Positions 15,088 through 20,902 of a DNA stretch of 43,559 bases are shown here, in pieces. Source of the DNA: a virus; IMG/VR virus record IMGVR_UViG_3300005288_000007, positions 1 through 43,559 of that record, one strand, 5' to 3'. The position numbers were made by a program, and so were the translations under genes. A model generated the notes under the pieces. It saw nothing but the letters and a program-made list of their open reading frames with translations, had not been told where the DNA came from and made no database searches. Numbering within the stretch: the first letter of the stretch is position 1; each line of letters starts with the position of its first letter.

Positions 15088-15160
15088 ATCCGCCCTTGTG
15101 TAAGGTGGTGCCATAGGCGGACAGAGGAACGGCACCCGCTAACCCTCAGGCAAGGGCTAG
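15088..15160 (-). other. Structured mRNA leader with two stable hairpins
   Basis: On the minus strand, CTAGCCCT / AGGGTTAG (15160-15139, 8 bp, loop of six) is followed by GTCCGCC / GGCGGAT (15122-15088, 7 bp, loop of 21). The second ends about 23 bases before the ATG of the 140-residue gene. These could control translation or act as RNA-processing sites. Confidence 0.5.
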
Positions 15161-15169
15161 CAGTTGACG

Positions 15170-15262
15170 TTACAGGTAGGGTTGTACCCATTGGTATAGC
15201 TGGTACAAGGCAGTGAGCCCGCCCAGTACGAAGCCGAGGGCTAGAAGGTAATCCTCAGCCAT
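15170..15262 (-). CDS. Possible 30-residue hydrophobic peptide overlapping the kinase end
   Basis: ATG 15262 overlaps the last codons of the kinase gene (CATGGCTGA). The 30 residues are mostly hydrophobic (LLALGFVLGGLTALYQLY), with an acidic start and an aromatic end, as in a single membrane span. There is no clear ribosome binding site, so it would depend on coupling to the kinase. It is supported mainly by filling part of a 190 bp gap. Confidence 0.45.
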   Translation of the reverse strand: MAEDYLLALGFVLGGLTALYQLYQWVQPYL

Positions 15263-15974
15263 GGACAAGCTCGAAGTCCGGACGCGGCAAGCTCTCTCGC
15301 ATTGTGTCGGGAGTATAGGGACTGCCATCGTCATGGTCGCAGATCGACGCAATCGGGTCGGTAATGATGATCGACTGCGTTGCATCGCACCACATGATGT
15401 TCCCATGGTGCAGATCGTTTGCATCTAGGCCGGTGTCAGCCTCGAACTTGTCGACCACGTCCTTAGCATAGCCGTGACCCGCAGTAGCAAAGTCCTGCAC
15501 TGTCATGTACGTCTTCATCTGCGTTTCCATGGGCCAGCGGCAGTATTCGTTGCGGCCCTTAAACCATGCCTCGCCCGGCAGGTATTCGGAGGGCCAGCGT
15601 TGCTCATGGGGAATGAGGCCGGCGCCCTCCATGTAATCCGTGCAACCCTGCCAAGGGTCTTGGGTGACGTGCATGACAGGATGAGTGTCGCCGCTGTCGG
15701 TCGCACGCCGGTGCTGCATGCCCCTGTACCGCTTCATGACAACCATGAAGCGGCCACCGGGCAGGCCGACAAGGGTGCGAATCTGAGGAACGCCGCGCAT
15801 GTCCTGATTGAGCATGCACCACTCCAAGAAGAACTTGCAGCCGTCCGCATCGCTGCCCGTCTTCACCACAAGATCAGGGAAGGCCTTGTGTTCGTGGACT
15901 CTGCCGTAGCAGCCTCCCGCTAGGTACTCCCATCCAGCCCGATTAAGGTCTGGTTCATTTGCCAGAATCAGCAT
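15255..15974 (-). CDS. Protein kinase-like protein (T7 gp0.7-type)
   Basis: A 239-residue protein with a kinase-like fold. A Gly-rich loop (AGGCYGRVHEH near residues 19-29) is followed by LVVKTG with the ATP-binding lysine near residue 38. The catalytic loop reads DLHHGNIMW near 188-196 with the conserved Asn, and ITDP near 206 stands in for the metal-binding DFG. In T7 the gp0.7 kinase phosphorylates host transcription and translation proteins and helps shut off host transcription; the same role is inferred here. The start has AAGGAG five bases upstream, which directly abuts a long RNA helix (15986-16076). Confidence 0.82.
   Translation of the reverse strand: MLILANEPDLNRAGWEYLAGGCYGRVHEHKAFPDLVVKTGSDADGCKFFLEWCMLNQDMRGVPQIRTLVGLPGGRFMVVMKRYRGMQHRRATDSGDTHPVMHVTQDPWQGCTDYMEGAGLIPHEQRWPSEYLPGEAWFKGRNEYCRWPMETQMKTYMTVQDFATAGHGYAKDVVDKFEADTGLDANDLHHGNIMWCDATQSIIITDPIASICDHDDGSPYTPDTMRESLPRPDFELVHG
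15314..15330 (-). promoter_or_regulatory. Degenerate phage promoter-like element in the kinase gene
   Basis: The plus strand reads TATAGGGACTGCCATCG, identical over 17 bases to the element inside the internal virion protein gene (32129-32145), but lacking the full GTATTATAG half. In both places it encodes Asp-Gly-Ser-Pro-Tyr. It would lie upstream of the middle genes. The match is partial. Confidence 0.35.
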
Positions 15975-15985
15975 TTAAGCTCCTT

Positions 15986-16076
15986 TGTGAACAGAGGTAG
16001 GGCACCTAGGATGCGGTACTCTTAGTGGTGCACCACTTAAGCCCGTTGACCCTAAGTCACCCTACCTATGCTCACA
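15986..16076 (-). promoter_or_regulatory. Long RNA helix directly upstream of the kinase ribosome binding site
   Basis: On the minus strand, 16076-16060 (TGTGAGCATAGGTAGGG) pairs with 16002-15986 (CCCTACCTCTGTTCACA) over 17 positions with one mismatch and one G-U pair. Enclosed within it is a second hairpin built on the palindrome AGTGGTGCACCACT (16024-16037) and a smaller TGAC/GTCA hairpin. The helix ends one base before AAGGAG of the kinase. This would either be an RNase III target, as around early T7 genes, or a translational control element. Confidence 0.7.
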
Positions 16077-16133
16077 GATGCCAACCCTGCGGGCCGCTGT
16101 GATACGGCACGCTGGTTAGCGCATAGGTTGCAA

Positions 16134-16156
16134 CCCCGCCTACCTTATCGGCGAGG
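16134..16156 (-). terminator. Hairpin just after the 43-codon gene
   Basis: A 7 bp stem (CCTCGCC / GGCGGGG with one G-U pair) and a nine-base loop start eight bases past the stop codon. No T tract is present, so termination is uncertain. Confidence 0.45.
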
Positions 16157-16163
16157 CTTCGTT

Positions 16164-16295
16164 TTAGATTAGGACGTACTCCTCAAAAGCAGCGCGGATA
16201 GCCGCATCACTGTGCCCATTCGCACGGGCCTCGGCAACCAGCACCGCCAAGGGCCGGTTTTCCTCACGCTTGAACCACTTCGCCAACTGACTCAT
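16164..16295 (-). CDS. Small early protein (43 aa)
   Basis: A 43-codon gene with a clear ribosome binding site (AAGGAG, six bases before ATG 16295). The protein is soluble, with a basic N-terminus (LAKWFKREEN) and an Ala-rich, acidic C-terminus (GHSDAAIRAAFEEYVLI) likely to form one or two helices. It is the only gene in the stretch between HH1 and the kinase leader. The function is unknown; early proteins of this size often inhibit host enzymes. Confidence 0.75.
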   Translation of the reverse strand: MSQLAKWFKREENRPLAVLVAEARANGHSDAAIRAAFEEYVLI

Positions 16296-16321
16296 ACTAG
16301 CTCCTTAGGTTAAAGATGCGC

Positions 16322-16380
16322 CCCGCTAGCTTCCGAACGCCTCAAGCAATATATGAGCGGAGGACAGTGGCGCTAGCGGG
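16322..16380 (-). other. Stem-enclosed structured leader of the 43-codon gene
   Basis: CCCGCTAGC (16380-16372) and GCTAGCGGG (16330-16322) form a perfect 9 bp stem enclosing 41 bases that hold a further imperfect hairpin (CGCTCA / TGAGGCG). It ends about 15 bases before the AAGGAG of the small gene. Possible translational control or RNA-protecting element. Confidence 0.5.
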
Positions 16381-16866
16381 ACGACTTAAAGCAAACTCCA
16401 ATGCACGCCTTTGTGGTGCTCGCACTAGTCGAGAGGGACATGCATCAGGCTTTGCTCTGTGCTGAGATGGGGCTCTAGTACGCCACGAGAACCCGACTGC
16501 GGCCCTGAACAATGCCTAGGCAGGCCGCTTGTAATTAACGTCAGGCAAGCTCATGACGGGCCGTGTTAGACGGAGGCCAAACCCAAATTACTGTTTATCC
16601 CGACTCAAGCCCGAGACTAATACGGGAAACACTAGATGATCTAGTCCCGATGCTGGCTGTTTACGTTGTACGGTTACTGGCCCATCACACAGACGGGCGC
16701 TCAATTGACTAGCACTATGCAGCATGTGTGCGGCTAGGGCAGTACGTTGCCAGCAAATCTTGAATGGGCAGTGTCTATCGTAACTGGCGACCCGGCTCCG
16801 CCGGACCAGTAGACCCTATCGCCCTAATCTAACGCATAGACACCATCCTTTCAGACTTGTCTGTTA
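16381..16866. other. Stretch without a recognisable gene (about 490 bp)
   Basis: Between the HH1 cleavage site and the leader of the 43-codon gene I find no reading frame with a ribosome binding site, no promoter of good quality and no long hairpin. The only start-like site is an ATG near 16849 with AAAGGATGG upstream that stops within six codons. It would be transcribed as untranslated early RNA. Confidence 0.6.
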
Positions 16867-16943
16867 ATCGAATACCCTGCCGGTTCGTAGTTTCCAATCC
16901 GAACGCTAACAGGGTTTCGGGCTTCCGCCCTCATCAGTTCGAT
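16867..16943 (-). ncRNA. Type I hammerhead ribozyme HH1
   Basis: All parts of a self-cleaving hammerhead are present on the minus strand. Stem I is ATCGAA (16943-16938) with TTCGAT (16872-16867). The core CTGATGA is at 16937-16931. Stem II is GGGC-GGAA-GCCC with a GNRA loop (16930-16919). GAAA is at 16918-16915. Stem III is CCCTG (16914-16910) with CAGGG (16879-16875), extended by an inner GTTCG/CGAAC stem. The cleavage triplet GTA (16875-16873) follows, so the cut would be after 16873. Helix I is the open one, hence type I. Every core nucleotide matches the consensus. It lies 70 bases after the stop of the 99-residue early gene. Confidence 0.92.
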
Positions 16944-16976
16944 AAAAGAGCCGTAGGTTGCTTCGGGCCCTCAAAG

Positions 16977-17004
16977 GCCAGTGGTAACGACACCGACCAC
17001 CGGC
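16977..17004 (-). terminator. Hairpin after the 99-residue early gene
   Basis: A 9 bp stem (GCCGGTGGT / ACCACTGGC, one G-U pair) with a ten-base loop begins 8 bases past the stop codon, between the gene and HH1. There is no T tract. With HH1 cleavage downstream it would sit close to the new 3' end and could protect it. Confidence 0.55.
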
Positions 17005-17012
17005 TTTAAACT

Positions 17013-17312
17013 CTATCCACTCTCCCGGATTTGCCGCGCTGCCTCCTTGGCAATGCAGCCAGCACTCGCAAGGGACGTGCCTTCGCCCGTCTCTCTGAGC
17101 TTGGTTCTGCACAAGGACCAGATAGCCGGAGCTAGGTTGTCCCATCGTCGCAGTGGAATGTCGTTGAACGATGGGTCTTCCGACGCCATGATCGTTGGTT
17201 TACCGATACGCACAAGTACCAATTCAATGACGTCATCAGTCACAAACTGGGCATAGTACGTGCGGTGGTTGGCCTGTGTGCTCGGCAGAGCTACATAGTC
17301 TTTCCTTTGCAT
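17013..17312 (-). CDS. Early protein bracketed by hammerhead ribozymes (99 aa)
   Basis: A 99-residue protein. I use ATG 17312 because AAGGAG lies six bases upstream; the longer form from 17342 would start in the HH2 ribozyme. It is soluble and mixed alpha/beta: an N-terminal strand-rich part (YYAQFVTDDVIELVLVRIG) and a C-terminal helix (TSLASAGCIAKEAARQIRESG). The start is 26 bases after the HH2 3' end, and a hairpin plus HH1 follow its stop, so its mRNA could be released as a separate unit. No family is recognised. Confidence 0.78.
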   Translation of the reverse strand: MQRKDYVALPSTQANHRTYYAQFVTDDVIELVLVRIGKPTIMASEDPSFNDIPLRRWDNLAPAIWSLCRTKLRETGEGTSLASAGCIAKEAARQIRESG

Positions 17313-17337
17313 TTCATACTCCTTGGGTTCAGAATTA

Positions 17338-17396
17338 AACACCTACACCGGCCACGACAGCACGGCGTTTCGTCCTTCCGGACTCGTCAGGGTGTT
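17338..17396 (-). ncRNA. Type I hammerhead ribozyme HH2
   Basis: On the minus strand: stem I AACACC (17396-17391) with GGTGTT (17343-17338); core CTGACGA (17390-17384); stem II GTCC-GGAA-GGAC (17383-17372) with a GNRA loop; GAAA (17371-17368); stem III CGCCG (17367-17363) with CGGTG (17350-17346), one G-U pair, 12-base loop; cleavage triplet GTA (17346-17344), cut after 17344. Helix I is open, hence type I. The TGA stop codon of the upstream gene (17389-17387) lies inside CTGACGA, so terminating ribosomes would cover the core. All consensus core bases are present. Confidence 0.94.
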
Positions 17397-17641
17397 GGGT
17401 TGTCGTCAAGCGTCACAAAGGCCACTTGATTAACGCCAGAGACGGCACAAGGCCGCACAATGAGCGTATCGCCTGCCTCTTCTACTTTGACGCGACACCA
17501 GCCGTTCCAGCCAGCTAGCTCCTTTACGGCAGCAATCTGACCGCGCCGGCTCTGTGCAGAGGTCTTGCCGCGCTTTACCCAACAGTAGTTGGCTTCGCCG
17601 CCGAACGTATCGGTAACCTCGATTGCATAGACGTGCTTCAT
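17387..17641 (-). CDS. Small early protein whose stop codon lies in HH2
   Basis: An 84-residue protein starting at ATG 17641 with AAGGAG five bases upstream (an upstream start at 17719 lacks a site and would overlap the membrane gene). It is beta-rich and basic in the middle (YCWVKRGKTSAQSRRGQIAAV, then WCRVKVEEAGDTLIV), perhaps a small SH3- or OB-like fold. Its TGA is part of the hammerhead core, so the last four codons also form the stem I strand. The function is unknown. Confidence 0.78.
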   Translation of the reverse strand: MKHVYAIEVTDTFGGEANYCWVKRGKTSAQSRRGQIAAVKELAGWNGWCRVKVEEAGDTLIVRPCAVSGVNQVAFVTLDDNPTP

Positions 17642-17654
17642 GATTTCTCCTTGT

Positions 17655-17780
17655 CTAATGCTGTCCCGCCAGCTTCTTATCGACATACGAACCAATGGCG
17701 CAGAAAGCCTTAAAGGCATACCACACCAGAAAGCCGCCTATCACTAGGCTCGGCAACCATGCTACCAATACAGCAAACAT
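17655..17780 (-). CDS. Small early membrane protein (41 aa)
   Basis: A 41-codon gene with an excellent ribosome binding site (TAGGAGGTTCT before ATG 17780). Most of the protein (residues 2-30, FAVLVAWLPSLVIGGFLVWY and onward) is hydrophobic, followed by a short basic tail (YVDKKLAGQH), as in a single-span inner-membrane protein with the tail in the cytoplasm. It sits between two early genes with short gaps. The function is unknown. Confidence 0.8.
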   Translation of the reverse strand: MFAVLVAWLPSLVIGGFLVWYAFKAFCAIGSYVDKKLAGQH

Positions 17781-17846
17781 AGAACCTCCTACAGTGAACA
17801 AACACTAAGAAGGACACTAAGCCGAAGCCTAGTATCCAACTTGCTG

Positions 17847-18476
17847 TTAGCTCGCAGCCGGCATTTCAGCCGATTCGACTGGCGGCGTTTCCGGTGTCAC
17901 AACCTCGGGCTGTTTCACTTCGGGCTTGTAGTCCTCGCCGGCCATTGCAGCGATAGCCTTAAGCATATCGACTGCATGATCGCTGCCCATGGGCTTGCCA
18001 TGGAGAACGATTGTCTTGCCCTTGGCACGAACAAGCAGACCGTGCAAAGCACGCTGCAAGTCGAACACTTCATCGATTCCCTTTTCGGGAAGATGCTCGA
18101 ACCATGGGTCGGCCATCGCCGCTTCGGGATTCGTCTTCTTAGCCTTGCTGAATTTCAGCGGCTGAGTCTTCTTCGTGTCGGCGGTGGTGTTGACCTCCAA
18201 GCCGCCATGTGCCAGAAGCCACGAGCCGAGAGCTTGCTTTCGCATCCCCTTCGGCAGACCGACAAACAGCCGGTTAACCGGCCCGATATCGCCGTGAGCC
18301 TTCAAGTGCATCAAGGCTTGCACCCCGACTTCTTGAATCTTGGCTTGCATGCCTTGAGCCGACTTGCACAGAGCGTCAATCGCCTTGTTCAGATCGGCGA
18401 TCACCAGCACCTTTGGCAGGTTGGAGACTGGCGTTGTCGGTGCCTTGGCATCCGTCTTCTTCGGTTTCGTTGTCAT
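17847..18476 (-). CDS. First early gene product, hypothetical (209 aa)
   Basis: The first gene after the host promoters, with AGGAG seven bases before ATG 18476. It has a Lys/Thr/Pro-rich N-terminus, a helical middle (about residues 25-70, DLNKAIDALCKSAQGMQAKI), a loop with a KKTQPLKFSKAKK stretch near 105, a second globular part (FDLQRALHGLLVRAKGKTIVLHG), and a Pro/Glu-rich disordered tail. It is of moderate length and high charge. The position suggests host takeover, but no family is recognised. Confidence 0.82.
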   Translation of the reverse strand: MTTKPKKTDAKAPTTPVSNLPKVLVIADLNKAIDALCKSAQGMQAKIQEVGVQALMHLKAHGDIGPVNRLFVGLPKGMRKQALGSWLLAHGGLEVNTTADTKKTQPLKFSKAKKTNPEAAMADPWFEHLPEKGIDEVFDLQRALHGLLVRAKGKTIVLHGKPMGSDHAVDMLKAIAAMAGEDYKPEVKQPEVVTPETPPVESAEMPAAS

Positions 18477-19160
18477 GATAACTCCTATACAGGTTTAGTT
18501 AGCGCATCCCACTAAAGCAGGATACTCATGCACAAGATGAAATGCATGTTGAAGAAAGCAGTAAGGATTTAGCTATCCGTTTCACCGGAGTACGCAACCC
18601 CGGTTTCCCTTAGTGTAGAGTGGCGCCCATCATCTTTGCCAATGCATTTTGCGGACTACACACTTACTGCCCTTCAACATGCACCCTAGGTTAGTAGGAT
18701 GCATCTTTGAAGTCATCGCTAGGCTAGCATTGCATCAAAGGGTTTAAGCACCTAAGCACTTCAACAGATACAGCTAGCCTAGCTAACAATCATGTAATCG
18801 TGAACACCGTTTCGCGGCGCACTGTATAAGGTAGATCGTAGAAGCTAACTAGTAGCTCCGTCGTAAACCTATTCTGTACTATCCTGTCTATCTAAGTAGC
18901 TCTTACAGATCACTCTGTAAGCCCTAAGCCTGCATCCATCTTGCTCACTCCGTCAGAGCCGCTAGCTGCCTAGTAGAACCAAGCAGGCTAATCAACCCGT
19001 CAACCATCGTGAGCCATCCAGCACAGTGAGATAAACACTCTGTACAATCCAGCCAATTACTGATACCCATATAACGCTATGGGCAGCGTCAGCCTTGCGG
19101 CCGATATGTTTGTTAATGAGCATCAAGCTAACAGATGCGATGATCTATCAGCGGTAGGCT

Positions 19161-19190
19161 ATTGTAGCACACATTGCTATGTACTGTCAA
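19161..19190 (-). promoter_or_regulatory. Host sigma-70-type early promoter 1
   Basis: On the minus strand TTGACA (19190-19185), an 18-base spacer, then TACAAT (19166-19161) preceded by TGC, an extended -10. This is the best host promoter in the window and the last one before the early genes. Confidence 0.82.
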
Positions 19191-19271
19191 CACCCTTGTG
19201 TCTTGCTAGCCTAAACACTAGCTGGTAGCAACCTGCTACTGTAGGGCGGTATTGCCACCGGCTTGGCATCC

Positions 19272-19300
19272 AGTGTAGTCGTTACCGGCCACTCTGTCAA
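19272..19300 (-). promoter_or_regulatory. Host sigma-70-type early promoter 2
   Basis: TTGACA (19300-19295), 17-base spacer, TACACT (19277-19272), minus strand. The -35 is in the shared context GTTGACAG. Confidence 0.75.
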
Positions 19301-19429
19301 CCTCTACGCTCGTTAGTGCTGTCTAGCTCAGTAGTCTGTATGTCGCTACCTGCCAGTGCTGCTATTGGTCTAGGGCTCGTATCACCGATGCTCACCTAGT
19401 AGCTGCTGTGCTCTAACTCGCTAGGCTGT

Positions 19430-19460
19430 AGTGTAGCACAGAATCTGCGCTGCCTGTCAA
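19430..19460 (-). promoter_or_regulatory. Host sigma-70-type early promoter 3
   Basis: TTGACA (19460-19455), a long 19-base spacer, then TACACT (19435-19430) with an upstream TGC extended -10, minus strand. The spacing makes it weaker than the other two. Confidence 0.6.
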
Positions 19461-19507
19461 CCTGTGCCCATCGGCTCTGCACTGCGATCAATGCAAGGCT
19501 CTAATGT

Positions 19508-19531
19508 CGTAGCTTTCCGTCCGGCTGTCAA
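19508..19531 (-). promoter_or_regulatory. Possible fourth early promoter
   Basis: A perfect TTGACA (19531-19526) in the same GTTGACAG context as the other three, but the bases 17 downstream (GACATT) are a poor -10. It is listed because of its place in the cluster. Confidence 0.35.
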
Positions 19532-19681
19532 CACTGTATGCCCGATCAGTGCTTACTCGCTAGGCTGACTGGCAGTGCTATGCATCCTGTCTCCGTGTCG
19601 CAAGACACAAGGCTATGGTTGGCCGCTTCAATAGATGCATGACTGTGTAACTCCAAGCTCCAAGCGCCAAACGGTCTATTC

Positions 19682-19696
19682 GTATTATAGGGACCA
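19682..19696 (-). promoter_or_regulatory. Phage promoter-like element at the left end
   Basis: Minus strand TGGTCCCTATAATAC. It lies upstream of all four host promoters, where T7 carries its left-end phage promoter (phiOL). A function in replication start or injection-linked transcription is inferred. Confidence 0.6.
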
Positions 19697-19870
19697 GTCA
19701 CCCAAGGGCAGGCAGAAGACGGCGACGGCATAGGCTCGCAGCATGAGCACGCATAGGCCAGCAAGCCCGCCTAGCGAGCCAAAGATACAGAGCCTACAAG
19801 GCCCCAAAGATACAGATGCTGGCCTCGCTGCCGCCCTTACTCAAGCGAGACGCCTAGCGCCCGTATAGCC

Positions 19871-20104
19871 CTACGCATGGCCTACGCATAGGCACTAGAC
19901 GTCGCCGACTTACGCATAAGGCACGCAGAGGACGGCTACGCCAAGGGCTGACGCATATGGCTATGACAGGCGCCCGCGCATTACGCACGGTACGCGCAGG
20001 CAGGCGCCGGCACGGGGGGCGCACGCAGGGTGCGATGGTCGGAGGTGCCCCCTCGCATGGCTAAATCAAAATTAGAAATTAGCCCTATGCAAAGCCTTAC
20101 GCAT
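19871..20104. repeat. Iterated TACGCAT motif
   Basis: YTACGCAT occurs at 19871, 19882, 19910 and 20097, with near matches at 19951 (GACGCAT) and 19981 (TTACGCAC). They are irregularly spaced and in the same orientation. Iterated short motifs next to genome ends may bind terminase or an initiation protein; no function is shown. Confidence 0.5.
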
Positions 20105-20135
20105 TAGCCCTAGCCTTAAGCGCCGGGCCAGTGTC

Positions 20136-20324
20136 CTATGCCTTGCTCTTCAAGGCCAAGAAGCCGCCTACTGCCAAGCTGATGAGGACGCTATAGACGT
20201 TAGCATCGATCTTGTCAGTTAGCACAGCCGCTTCTACAGCAGCCATCGCCAATATCGTTACGATAAACTGCCCGTCAAGCAGCCTCTTACCTATGCTCAC
20301 GGTCACTGGTTCTGTTTCGCCCAT
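20136..20324 (-). CDS. Small two-span membrane protein, holin candidate
   Basis: A 62-residue protein from ATG 20324 (GGAAGG eight bases upstream; the longer form from 20369 has no site). It has two hydrophobic segments (FIVTILAMAAVEAAVL, residues about 19-34, and YSVLISLAVGGFLAL, about 43-57) joined by a charged turn (TDKIDAN), and a basic end KSKA. It directly follows Rz1 in the lysis cluster, so a holin or antiholin role is plausible, but a second holin candidate lies at 24613-24810. Confidence 0.7.
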   Translation of the reverse strand: MGETEPVTVSIGKRLLDGQFIVTILAMAAVEAAVLTDKIDANVYSVLISLAVGGFLALKSKA

Positions 20325-20343
20325 GCTCGTAACCCTTCCTGCG

Positions 20344-20571
20344 CTATTGCGCTTTAGCGGCCCACTCACGTAGGCCGGCTTTGTCTAAGTTGCATTGCTT
20401 AAGGGTAGCGGCCAATGCAGCCGCAGTATCCGTAAGCTCTTGATTTGTAGCAGTGCCTAGCCGCTTACCCGTAAGACATGGCTGCATAAGCTCTGTCGGG
20501 ATGCTCAGTGGCTGCACCGTAGCAAAGCAGCCGGTCAGCAGGAGCGGTAGGGCGCAGATCAGAAGCCTCAT
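20344..20571 (-). CDS. Rz1-like outer membrane spanin lipoprotein
   Basis: A 75-residue lipoprotein from ATG 20571, which overlaps the Rz stop codon (ATGA). A signal peptide (MRLLICALPLLL) runs to a lipobox LTGC with Cys at about residue 15. The mature part is short and helical (QELTDTAAALAATLKQ). Paired with the upstream Rz protein, it would bridge the periplasm and fuse the two membranes in the last step of lysis. Confidence 0.82.
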   Translation of the reverse strand: MRLLICALPLLLTGCFATVQPLSIPTELMQPCLTGKRLGTATNQELTDTAAALAATLKQCNLDKAGLREWAAKAQ

Positions 20572-20900
20572 TCCAGCCCCTCCAACGCCCCTTGCAGGGC
20601 CTCTTGTACAGCAATGGGTGTCTGTGTACCCGACCACTCCGGAGCGGCCTTGTAGGCGTCTTGAAGGGCCTTCTCGGCGATGACCGATTTGCGGGCTTCT
20701 GCGGCCTTTTGGGCTCGAACAGTACCTAGCACACGTTCGGTTGCTTTGCGGCTGTCCACGGCCCGCGCTAGGGCCTGCACGGCGGTGTCTCGCTCGGCTC
20801 GTAGGGCACCATTGGCACTCACGGAACGCCAGAGCCCGAAGCCGAGGCAGGCAGACACCACCAGCAGCGCAGCTAGTGCGTATGCAAGTAGCCTGCTCAT
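20568..20900 (-). CDS. Rz-like inner membrane spanin
   Basis: A 110-residue protein with an N-terminal membrane anchor (LLAYALAALLVVSACLGFGLW, residues about 4-24) and a periplasmic domain that is coiled-coil-like (LRAERDTAVQALARAVDSRK). This is the standard i-spanin architecture. The Rz1 gene overlaps its end. The start follows the previous stop by two bases. Confidence 0.83.
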   Translation of the reverse strand: MSRLLAYALAALLVVSACLGFGLWRSVSANGALRAERDTAVQALARAVDSRKATERVLGTVRAQKAAEARKSVIAEKALQDAYKAAPEWSGTQTPIAVQEALQGALEGLE

Positions 20901-20902
20901 GG

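Larger units (their letters stand above)
18477..20135. other. Gene-free left-end region, likely site of the genome ends and terminal repeat
   Basis: About 1.66 kb without a convincing gene lies between the last late gene (stop at 20136) and the first early gene (start at 18476). It contains the early promoters, one phage promoter-like element, an iterated TACGCAT motif, a repeated CCAAAGATACAG (19781 and 19804 regions) and many CTAG tetramers. In T7-like phages the direct terminal repeat lies exactly between the lysis genes and the first early gene, and it would appear once in a circularised assembly. The exact ends are not visible from sequence. The transcribed part (18477-19160) is a long untranslated leader in which I see no gene. 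Confidence 0.6.

Noticed and set aside
18571-18620. Possible third hammerhead near a GTTTCACCGG stretch
   Set aside because: GAAAC occurs on the minus strand but there is no CTGANGA core, so the ribozyme consensus is not met; only an ordinary ACCGG/CCGGT hairpin remains.
18800-18830. Another GAAAC at about 18806 on the minus strand
   Set aside because: No CTGANGA and no matching stem I; chance occurrence.
19546-19764. 72-codon reading frame over the left-end promoter-like element on the minus strand
   Set aside because: No ribosome binding site, a TTG-type start, Cys/Ser-rich odd composition, and it covers a promoter-like element; taken as chance.
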